Assembly (NCBI GenBank): GCA_022414725.1
Contig: CM039464.1
Coordinates: forward strand, 28,697,543-28,761,542
Direction: 5' to 3'
Length of the DNA stretch: 64,000 nt
Origin: Microglena sp. YARC
Lineage: Eukaryota; Chlorophyta; Chlorophyceae; Chlamydomonadales; Chlamydomonadaceae
The notes beneath the pieces are model-generated. The model saw only the letters and a list, made by a program, of their open reading frames with translations. It made no database searches and was not told the origin of the DNA. Below, in pieces: positions 52,481 to 62,330 of the stretch (within the stretch, counting starts at the first letter, position 1; the number at the start of each line of letters is the position of its first letter). The position numbers were made by a program, and so were the translations under genes.

Positions 52481-52530
52481 CAGACGGACGGACGGACGGA
52501 CGGACGGACGGACGGACGGACGGACGGACG

Positions 52531-52619
<89 letters not shown>

Positions 52620-52794
52620 TGCAGCAAATGATCTTCACCACGCACACCCCTTGCTTAGGGTCAACCGAGGTAAGGAGAACAGAACATCATTCACACCCTT
52701 AGGGATGATCACCAAGCCACCAACATGTCTCCAAATTGGTACCTACTGGCCCAAGACAGGACAAGCTGGAGGGGGGACATCAAAGACGCCTTAG
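51388..52794 (+). CDS. F-box domain protein
   Basis: Exon 1, 51388-51638, starts MTAFSDLPPDLVRDIVLRIL and continues to VALVCSAWHSIISQNLYL, a classic F-box (residues about 4-45). F-box proteins recruit substrates to SCF ubiquitin ligases by binding Skp1. The donor AAGT|GTAAGT joins in phase to exon 2, 52173-52271 (NLGGLKSARLQVIGKAKNEG .. LHGF), whose donor CAG|GTAAGC joins in phase to an acceptor CTAACAG at about 52,404. The third exon reads LFPYIHADTQ, then runs unbroken through a long (CAGA)n/(CGGA)n microsatellite encoding RQTD and GRTD repeats, to NAANDLHHAHPLLRVNRG and a stop at 52,792-52,794. Exons 1-2 are convincing; the microsatellite exon is tentative, and the donor-like CGAG|GTAAGG at about 52,668 could end it early. 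No substrate-binding domain is recognised. Confidence 0.65.
52436..52618 (+). repeat. (CAGA)n and (CGGA)n microsatellite
   Basis: About 45 tetranucleotide units in three blocks (ACAG, ACGG, ACAG). It lies in the third exon or intron of the F-box gene. The ACAG type recurs at 53,138-53,236. Confidence 0.95.
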
Positions 52795-52958
52795 ACATAG
52801 ACACATAGAATGACAATTATAGAAACTAGCACCTTCTGGCTTAATTTGCCTAGATTGGTTTTTGTACGCTTAAATATTGAGATAATTTTCTGGGCTAGAA
52901 CTGTGCCTCTGGAATTTGTTTCAATCTTTTGAGATGGAATGAGTTTTTGTGTTACGGA

Positions 52959-53236
<278 letters not shown>

Positions 53237-53499
53237 CATATGGTTTACCTCCACATAATATGAACAACACAGACATGTTCCCTGAGGCGGGCACATATAA
53301 CTGCATACACATGCAATATCAGTGTCCTGGTTTGAATGTGTGCATGTATTCATGTCTGAGTCGTGAGTGCATGCAGTAGGTTTTTGGTGGGTAGGTTCGT
53401 TGGAATTCAGCCCACATATGATCAGGGTTCAAGGGGGGGGGGGGGGGGGGGGTAGGTAGGAGCTTAGCGCTACTAGTGGTTCCGTAATGAGGGCTAGTT

Positions 53500-53810
53500 A
53501 TAGCCTGGAATAGCCTAGAATAGCCCGGAATAGCCTGAAATAGACTGTTGTATACTGAAATAGCCCGAATTCGCCATCTCGAGGAGCCATCTTGAGCATA
53601 AGTGCCATTTTGAGCAGTGCGTCATCTCTTGCACAACATGGGTGCAGGCCATTTCGAGCTGTGTGAGCCATTTCGCGCAGCCATCTCGAGCGCAATTGCC
53701 ATTTCGAGCAGTGCGTCATCGCTGGCATGAAATGGGTGAGAGCCATTTCGATCAGCCATTTCGAGCACAACTGCCATTTCGAGCAGTGCATCATTGCTTG
53801 CGCGAATTGC
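53500..53810. repeat. Repeats of TAGCCTGGAA and GCCATTTCGAGCA
   Basis: Five AATAGCCTGGAATAGCC-type units resemble the array at 42,560. They are followed by about three units of about 60 bp, GAGCCATTTCGAGCAGCC .. GCAGTGCGTCATCGCTTGC. Confidence 0.7.
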
Positions 53811-53814
53811 ACTC

Positions 53815-54425
53815 GGTTATGAAGTCCATCGGAACCCTTGTCGTCTTCAAACTCATGTCGACCCGACCAGCAAATCTTACTGCATTAGCCTGTCACTGGG
53901 CTAATATCTTGAACATCTGTTGGCTACTTCATCATGATGGTCAGATCATATACAGTTGCCACAAAAGTCAGTAGGATGCATAAGAACACTCTCCTGAATA
54001 TATGGCAGTTTGCCTGGGTTGTTTTGGCTAAGTTTGGCTAAATTGGTTTACAACCAATAGGGCTAATTTAGCTATTAGGGCTAATTTGGTCCGCGATTAG
54101 CCCTAACCTTCGAAGCCTACATATGATCAAAGTCTATGTGCCAGAGACCAATGCAGATAGATTGCGCAACTTGCGTCCAGACATACAGACAGCGTACCTT
54201 TCTTGCACCAAAATATTACACGACCTTGTCATAGGCAGGTCACTGTTGACCCAAGATAAGCTTTGTTCACACATCCGGGGAGAGGGGGGGAAGGGGGTTC
54301 TTCCATCCAATCCTTAGCTGCGTAAAGGGCAACAATACACGATTGAGCCATTGTTCCTTCTAACATTTATGCAAACGTCAACCTTGTATTCCGGTACTTA
54401 TCTAGCCCATCAGTTGTCTGTGAAT
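53815..54425. other. Intergenic, no gene seen
   Basis: Contains short GGCTAATTTGG repeats (54,020-54,100) and otherwise nothing recognisable. Confidence 0.4.
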
Positions 54426-54482
54426 GTATGCTCCAGTCCAGGGAGTAGCCAATGAGGCTAAAGGGACTTGCCCATACTCAAA
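54425..54482 (-). repeat. Dispersed repeat family A, minus-strand copy
   Basis: CAGTCCAGGGAGTAGCCAAT .. GGCTAAAGGGACTTGCCCAT is the reverse complement of the family core at 7,249-7,349. A further minus copy is at about 51,940-51,998. Confidence 0.5.
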
Positions 54483-54566
54483 TCATACAGGTAAGTATAG
54501 ACCTATCCGCAGCCCAGGAGGGGTTATTGTTATTGTACGTGGCCAATCCTAGTATTCTACAAGTAA

Positions 54567-54771
54567 TGATAACGCCTGGTGGGGGGGTGGTATTAAGGGA
54601 ACCCGTCGTACGCGGGTAGAGAACTGTCTACCACCTCAACTGGACAAGCTACCATCGCGGTTGACAACGACCTGCAACGCTCAGGGCGACCGTAGGGGGA
54701 ATTGAACCCCCGACCTCGCTTCGTTTCAGCGATTTGGTGTACCACTAGACCAATCGTATCACTGAAACGGG
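54567..54771 (-). mobile_element. tRNA-derived SINE, copy 4
   Basis: On minus: A box TGGTCTAGTGG (about 54,754), B box GGTTCAATTCC (about 54,710), body GCAGGTCGTTGTCAACCGCG .. TACGACGGGTTCCCTTAA, and tail CACCAGGCGTTATCAT at 54,567. Very close to the copy at 37,562. Confidence 0.85.
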
Positions 54772-54949
54772 CTGAGTATTCTACAACTAAGAGACTCAAG
54801 CATGCACGACGAAATGCCATTGTAGTGCATTTACATTGCATCAGATAACAGTGTAAGATAAACTAGATAAGCCACCAATTAAATGCTACTATAAACAGAT
54901 GTGTTCATAGACATTTCCAAACTGCTCACTCTCCATATGGTAATGCATC

Positions 54950-55625
54950 ACAGGTGTGAGACAGGATCTTGCAACACAGGCGGGCACACCTTTGCGCCAT
55001 CTAAATGTGCTGGTCATATGGTTAGCAAGGTGAATAAGGTGTTGCTATTTTCTACCAAGGAGCATCCAGGCTGCAGGGAGACCAGGAACAAGCTGAAGGG
55101 TGTAAAACTGTACGGGCATCTAAAGGATCAACCTGTCATGTGGCACGAGGCAGCCCCAGAGACATATGTAAAGAAAAAAACACGGAAGGCGGCACTTCAA
55201 GTTGCTTAAAGAAACTGAAAGACTTCTTTCTGCCCCAACTGTGGTAGGTGGGAAATTGTGGAGAAGGTTTGGTTGCATACATATAGCTACTACTTGTTGC
55301 TTAGGCACTTTAGATGAGTAGGAAAGGCATGACAATATCTGGGTGGGGGGGTGGGGGGGCTAAGACCTTTAACTTGAGAGGCTTCCGATCACACTCATCT
55401 GGTCAAAACAAGAAATCGCTAGATGATTGTGTGTCCTGAATGGTCGAGTAAGTAAGACATGTCCAAAGTTACAGGGCAATTTGAATTTTGAAAACATGAT
55501 GTGTGATTTCTGGTGTGATTCAACATGGAAGCTCGGAAGGAAAGAATGGAAGCCAAAAGAAGGGAAGCCAAAAGAGGCGACAGTTTTTAGTTTAAAGGAA
55601 CTGAAATCCTTCTTCCTGCCTCAAC
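54950..55625 (+). repeat. Dispersed repeat family D, copy 1
   Basis: A block with GGCACTTCAAGTTGCTTAAA .. CAACTGTGGTAGGTGGGAAA .. GGCTTCCGATCACACTCATC .. GGCAATTTGAATTTTGAAAA, recurring at about 57,380-57,930. An open stretch of 102 codons (54,901-55,209) lies in it but has no recognised motif. Confidence 0.6.
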
Positions 55626-55627
55626 TG

Positions 55628-55862
55628 TAGCTTTCGATAGGTTGGAATCCCTGTGCTAACTTTCGATAGGTTGGAGTCCCTGTGCTAACTTTCAATAGGT
55701 TGGAATCCTGTGCTAACTTTCAATAGGTTGGAATCCTGTGTTGACCAGCTGTCTTGCTCCACCTTTGCAGGACACTCGTTCTGCCATCATTTGACAGCGG
55801 CAGAGCGTGCTGGCAATAGCAAAATGCAGGCAGAGGCACACTATCGCTTGTGCGGCGGATTC
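55628..55862 (+). pseudogene. Truncated displaced copy of TTC29 intron end and exon 3
   Basis: Four 29-bp units are followed by CAGCTGTCTTGCTCCACCTT TGCAG and the exon start DTRSAII. The copy then jumps by an internal deletion of about 160 bp, with TTG at both breakpoints, to AAERAGNSKMQAEAHYR. Because intron sequence and the acceptor are included, it is a DNA-level duplication, not a retrocopy. It lies about 7 kb downstream of the source, same orientation. Confidence 0.9.
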
Positions 55863-55906
55863 TCCCCCATGATGGGGCCTGGCTGGGCCTTCGGGAGAAT
55901 CCGCCG
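55853..55906. repeat. Short perfect inverted repeat (14-bp arms)
   Basis: CGGCGGATTCTCCC and GGGAGAATCCGCCG flank a 26-bp spacer, directly at the end of the TTC29 exon copy. A lone similar arm is at 49,649. Confidence 0.85.
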
Positions 55907-56084
55907 CCCAAAATAGTTGAATAAAAAAAACTTGGGGTATACACCCTAGTACTTTGTCTGATGATAATTAATCATCTGCTGATAATTGCTTACACCTTAC
56001 AGCTACTATGGCACGTCCTTGACACATGGCAGGTGAAGCCATACTATGTTGGTGAAAGTTATATTGGTGAATTGGTGTATTGGT

Positions 56085-56345
56085 AAATTGTTGTATTTGT
56101 ATATTGGTAGATTGGTTTGGGGGGGGTTGGGAATTTTTGGTGTTTGGGTTTGGTGGTGTTGGGGGTTGGTTTCGGTTGGTGCCAGCCTGGAGCCAGCCAG
56201 CCAGCAGTACATAATCCACCAGTACACAAGCCAGCCAGCAGCACACGAGCCGGCCAGCCTTGGGTGTTGTTGGTGTGGGTGGGTGGTGGTGGGTGTTGAT
56301 GGTGGGTGGTCGGTGGTGGTGGTGGTGGGATGGTATATTGGGTAC
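56085..56345. repeat. GT-rich simple sequence (GGTGGGTGTTGATGGTGG) and CAGCCAGCC repeats
   Basis: TTGGTGTATTGGTAAATTG, GGTTTGGTGGTGTTGGGGG and CCAGCCAGCAG.ACA units; no coding signal. Confidence 0.7.
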
Positions 56346-56779
56346 ACGATTATGGAATGGACCAGTTCATATCGCATGTTTTGTTGTTCGCTGAGTGTTG
56401 GAAACAAAAACAGCTAATTGCTTTCAGTTATAACTTATAAACAGTAATTATAATGGTCATGGCGCGAGGGATCTGGATAGTGTTGACTGTTGCTGGCATG
56501 CTGACATTTGGTGTCGACTGAGCACAAACTGTGCTGTGGAACCATAGATCTTGGTCATACTTTCAGGGACCATTGTATAACTCAAACGATCAGGCCAAGC
56601 AAACGTTATTGGACCGAATCTTGGTTACATGGCTCCAGCCTTCAAGGATTCTCGTCGCCTTCTGTATTAAAAGTTCTGTCATTACTTCCGGCTGCTACTG
56701 TATTTTATCTACCGGTAGTTCCGACCTTTCCAATCCTTTGTTTATCACTCATCATTAAACTACCGATATCATACTTGAA

Positions 56780-57950
56780 CTTGAACTTGGTTACATGGCG
56801 TCTCGGCTCAAGCCAGCAATTTGGCTGCTCGCCGTCTTCAGCAGCAAAAATAAGATTATTCAACGGGTATCGCTGTATTGATGTATTCAAAGGATCATTA
56901 TTCAAAGAAACCAAAGCATGGCGTGCTAAGGTAGCGTTAAAATGTATATTCTCAAAGGTCCATAGAAACTCGGTGAGTGGGTGTATGACAGAGAAACCAA
57001 ATAATGCCGTGCTATGCGTCAGGAACTCAGGATGCATTCCCAATCATACAAATCTCAGTGCATCCAAAAAGCATACGGCTCTGCTCGTGTTCGCACGCAA
57101 TGCATGCATGCAGTAAAGTCTTGCTGGGCGCACCGGCTAGGATAGGGACTCCAAGGGGTGCCTGCCACAGCAAACACATACACACTGAAAGCGTCCAAAG
57201 AGACGTGGTGTGCTAAACCGATAGCAGGAATCAAGGGTTCATGTAAGCTGGTGTGTAAGACAGACCAACTAAAGCATATGGTGCTACGAGTCAGGATACA
57301 TTCCCAAGAATACAAGTCTCGGTGCATGCCAAACGCATACGGCTTCCGACACTCATCTCTGATCAGAACAAGAAGCCGGTAGATGATCGTGTGTATCGAG
57401 CAGGCGAGTGAGGAAGACATGTCCAAGTTTACAAGGCAATTTGAATTTTGAAACATGTTCTATTATTTATTGTGTGATCCAACTTGGAAGCTCGGTAGGA
57501 AAGAATGAATTGAATAAGAAGAAATGAAAGGACGCCAAGAGTGGGGGCACTTCAAGTTGTTTGAAGGAACTTTAAATACTTCTTCCTGACTCAACTGTGG
57601 TAGGTCAGGAATTCTGGAGAAAGTTTGGTGGCATACATACAGCAACTATTTGTTGCTTGGATACTTTTGATGAGCAGGAAAGTATTGAGTGTTGACCCTA
57701 GAGAAGTCCACGCCTGGGCATGGCAATATCTGGGTGGGTGGGTGGTGGTGGTGGTGTGTGTGTGTGTGTGTGTGGGGCTAAGACCCATAACTGAAGAGGC
57801 TTCCGATCACACTCATCTGATCAAAACAAGAAGCCGCCAGATGATCGTGTGTCCAGCGTCACAGCTTGGGCAAGCAAGATATGTCCAAGGTTGTCCAAGG
57901 CAATTTGAATTTTGAAAAATGGTCTGTGACTTCTGGTATCTGTCTCAAAT
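56780..57950. repeat. Dispersed families B and D with a 230-bp duplication
   Basis: A family B copy (minus, 56,780-56,845) is followed by two related blocks at about 56,925-57,100 and 57,180-57,350 (CAGGATGCATTCCCAATCAT .. CATCCAAAAAGCATACGGCT). Family D copies at 57,355-57,660 and 57,780-57,940 carry GATGATCGTGTGT and GGCAATTTGAATTTTG. Confidence 0.6.
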
Positions 57951-58204
57951 AAATGCCACAGCTCTCGCAAGAGGTGTGTAGGACAGCATGGTGATTTAAT
58001 TGCTTGAGCCTCTAAAAACTTTCGCATTTTCTCGATGCCATCCATTCTGAATGTGGGACACGAAATGCGGAAGCAAGGCCGAGCAAGGCCGGAAGCCAGC
58101 CAGGCCCAACAGAACGCGTTTCCCGTCTATTTCCGAACTTTCGAAACATCGCCATGTAATTCATCCACTCGTCTCCGTGCTTTCTCAATTATCCATCTGC
58201 CATC

Positions 58205-61200
58205 ATGGAAGCCGATGACCTAGAGTCTTACATGGCATGTCGCGGCCACATAGACAGACTGGAAGTTTGCAATTTCAAATCATACCGCGGTGTTCAGCCA
58301 ATTGGGCCCTTCAAAGATTTCACAGCTGTGGTTGGACCTAATGGCTCTGGCAAGAGCAATCTCATGGATGCGATATCCTTTGTCCTAGGAGTCAGGACAA
58401 CCCAGTTGCGCGGGAGCCAACTTCGCGAGCTGCTCTACTCCAACAGCGATGGGTCAAGTGAGGAGGACAAACCTCTCAAGGGATACGTAAAACTGCTCTT
58501 CGTCGTCGAAAACGAGGATGGAAGCACAACGGAGGTGGCGTTTTCCCGCATCATTCAGTCGTCCGGGGCCGACGCAGAGGCAGCATATGCGTCAGTCTAC
58601 AAGGTGGACGGTCGCACAGTCACATGGGAAGCCTACAGCAAAAAGTTGGGCTCCTTTGGCATTCTCGTCAAGATCCGCAACTTCCTCGTTTTCCAGGTGA
58701 ATGCTTTTCCTATGCATTTGTTTTCCAATGCATTTGTTTTCCAATGCATTTGAACTCTGACTCAGATAGGAAGGCTGCAACTGGAAATTTTGAATTCAAT
58801 CCTAGTTTTTAAATGCAGGGCCTGCATATTCTCTTGCAGCAGGAGCTTGCATTCTTTGTTGGCATGGTAACATGCTTCCTCAATTCATGATAATTATTAT
58901 GGTGTTCCCTCAGGAGTACTGTCATGAGAATACAGTACGTTGTCATCAACAGACCATTGTTAACCCAAGACGAGCCTGCTCCACAACATCCAAGAAGGGT
59001 TTTCCAACTTATCCTTCAAATTCAATAGGCAAGATTGCAGCAAGCAAGCATTTTAACACTACCACCATTTTGTGCTGCAGGGAGATTGAGGCAGTTGCAG
59101 CAAAATCACCTGCTGATCTGACCCTTCTGTTTGAGAAAATAGCATTACCACCATTTTGTGCTGCAGGGAGATATTGAGGCAGTCGCAGCAAAATCACCTG
59201 CTGGCCTGACACTTCTGTTTGAGCAAATTTCTGGCTCCGAGGGATTGAAGAAGACCTACGCGGAGGTGGAAGAAAGCAGGAATAAGGCAGAGGAGCGGGC
59301 GCAGCTTGCATTTGCTAAGAAGAAAAGTGTCGCTGCAGAGAAAAAACAGAAGAAGGAGCAGAAGGAGGAGGCTGAGAAGCATATGCAACGCCAGGCTGAT
59401 CTGGTAAATTCAAACCAGATCGTCAATTTTTTTTCCCTCCAGCGCGACACAATGATTTCTCGAGGACCTGTCATAGATAAAACAAATTTAATGAACAAAG
59501 GGCATTGTGGATGGTGTATAATGGATATGGGCATTTAATGGATAATGGGCATATGGATGGTGGATAATGGATGTGAGCATTTACTGGATAACGGGCATAT
59601 TGATTGTGGATACGGGCATTTAATGGGTAAAGGGCATTTGTCTCTAGGCCTGCTTGGACGACTTATTTTTGTAAATTCCAAGATGCCTGACAAATGTATT
59701 TCTTCGTATTCCAACCTCATCTCACAGCTTTCAATGGAGACCGAGCTTGCCCTATTTCTGCTTTCACGTGGAGAATAAATTCCAAGATGCTTAACATTTT
59801 TTCTCTCTCTTCCTTTTCTAATCTCATCTCGCAGCTCTCAATGAAGACCGAGCTTGCCCCATTTCATCTCTTTCACGTGGAGAATAAATTCCAAGAGGCT
59901 TGACATGTTTCTCCCTCTTCCTTTTTGAATCTCATCTCGCAGCTTTCAATGAAGACCGAGCTTGCCCTATTTCAGCTCTTTCATGTGGAGAATGAGCGCC
60001 AGGATCTAAAGCAGGAGAAGCAGAAGTTGGATGATCAAGCAGAGCAGGTAATCCCAATACTTCTGCTGTGGTGGTGGTGGTAGTGGTGGTTGGGGGGCTA
60101 ATATGCAAGGCATGAGTGTGTTTTCTCCAGTGGTGCTGGGATTTACAACCCTCCTATGTGTTGGAACCCGTCTTTGAGACATGCCTCTTGTTAGTGCAGC
60201 TGTATCTCTGATTTCTTTAAATCTTTTCACATGGAGATTGAGCGCCAGAATCTGAAGTGAGAGAAGCAGAAGTTGGATGATCAAGCAGAGCAGGTATTAC
60301 CAATTCTGGAAACTGACAGCTCAGAGAGTAAAAACTACTGAGAACTGTGCTACTGAAAACTCACAGGGTACACCAAGCACAAAAGTGCAAGCCCTGCAAT
60401 TTTGATGCGCTGCAATTTCAATTCTATTTTTCATGCCCTGCAATTTCAATGATCAATCAGAGCAGGTATTTCCAATACTTGACCCTGACAGCTGAGACGT
60501 CACAGCTATTTTTATTCATTTCATAGTGTATCCCCACTATTCTGTCCCGGCTTTCCCAACTGTCTGCACCTAACGAGGCAGCAATTTTAAGCCTGCCAGG
60601 TGCTGACAACAGCCTGGGCCATCTCCAGATCAGATGTACGATGGTATCTCTTAGCCTGATATCGTATATGCATTCAAATCATTCACTCGCACAATCAGAC
60701 ATGATGGCAGTACAGGGTTTCCCCAAATCCTGGGAGACTGTCAAGTGAAGGTGTAGGGCAGTGAAGCATATCTCAATGCGAACAAAGTTTCCAGCCATGT
60801 ATATGTAGGCCTTCAAGAATTTCATTTTTGCCATGTAGCAGACGATAAAATACAAATCAATTCAATATTTCAAAATTGTGGCCTCGGAAGTTTGATTCAG
60901 GGGTACAATGTCTGGCACCACTTCCCTGTAATCTTTGAGAGGCCACAGGACTGGAAACAAACGCTACTGAAAGCACACAGAGTGCACAAAGCACACAAAA
61001 ATGCATACCCTGAAATTTGCATGCCCTGAAATTTCAATTTTGATGCACTGCAATTTTCAATTTCTGGTTTCATGCACTGCAATTTTAATTTCATGCTCTC
61101 CAGTTTGCATGCCCTTTTTCATGCACTGCCTACCTCCGCTCCAGGTTGGGAATGACGTACAACACTTTGATTCTCAAATGAGCACTCTGGATATCTGTAC

Positions 61201-62294
61201 AGTTATGGTACAATTCATCCACTTCTTGCATCCTGAACTGCAAGGAACATGCACTGCCTAACTCCGATTCAGGTTGAGAATGACGTGCAGCACTTTGACT
61301 CTCAAATGGGCACTCCGGATATCTGTGCAGTTATGATCAAATCAATTCACTTCTTGCATCCTGAACTACAAGGAACATGCTTTGCTTAACTTTGTTTCAG
61401 GTTGGAAATGACGTGCAGCATCTTGACTCTCAAATGGGCACTCAAAATATCTGTGCAGTTACACAATTTATTCGCTTCTTTCATCCTGAACTGCAAGGAA
61501 TATGCACTGCCTACCTCCGTTCCAGGTTGAGAATGACGTGCAGCTCTTTGACTCTCAAATGGGCAATCTGAAGAAAAAGCATGCTGGCCACGCCAAAGAC
61601 AGACTCTTGCTTGAGAAGAAGGTGAAGAAGCTGCAAGCTGAGAGGGACAAAAAGGTAAGATCACACATGGCCTGTATCAGAGCTTTTTCTGTTTCAGAAA
61701 GGGGGTCTTCTTGGAGCGAACAGGGATTTGGTGTCTTTCAAGATTAGGCTCCTGGTAGCGTTTTGGGTAGGCGGCCCAAAGGCCAGCCCAGGGGGGTAGG
61801 GGGTTGGGACCAAGACTCAAGTCTCATGGTAGCGGAAGGTTTGGCCAAAACAGGGTCCCAGGTAGCGATAGCTACTGGTAGCGGAAAACAAGTCTGGCCT
61901 GTATTATCCTATCCCATTTTGATACAGTGTTTTACTCATATATGTAGGGACCGGCATATCATATGATGTTGACTAAAGGCAAGTATGATATCATATGATA
62001 TCATACAAATTGCATTGTATGGTCTTGTATATAAATGGTAACAGTAGCCTAGTCAGACTGCCGGCATCATATGATATCATATGATGATATGATGTACTGC
62101 CGTTACCTAAAGATTCCACATGGCCTATATTATCCTATCATTTTTATACATTGTTCCACTCGGGGGGCCATCAAAATGTATGTGGGGAGGCACACGCTGT
62201 TAATCGTCTCTGATTTGGTCGTAGACCCTGAAATAATTGAAAACAGTTTTAAAAAAGTGCCTAGGGGCTGAGATATGGGGGGGGGGGGGGCAAA

Positions 62295-62330
<36 letters not shown>

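Noticed and set aside
54901..55209. 102-codon open frame on plus (with KLKGVKLYGHLKDQPVMWHE)
   Set aside because: Looks somewhat protein-like but lies within dispersed repeat D and has no identifiable family; possibly a relic of a mobile element, not listed as a gene.
56508..57116. 202-codon open frame on plus
   Set aside because: Runs across dispersed family B and a duplicated block; the sequence has no protein-like motif.
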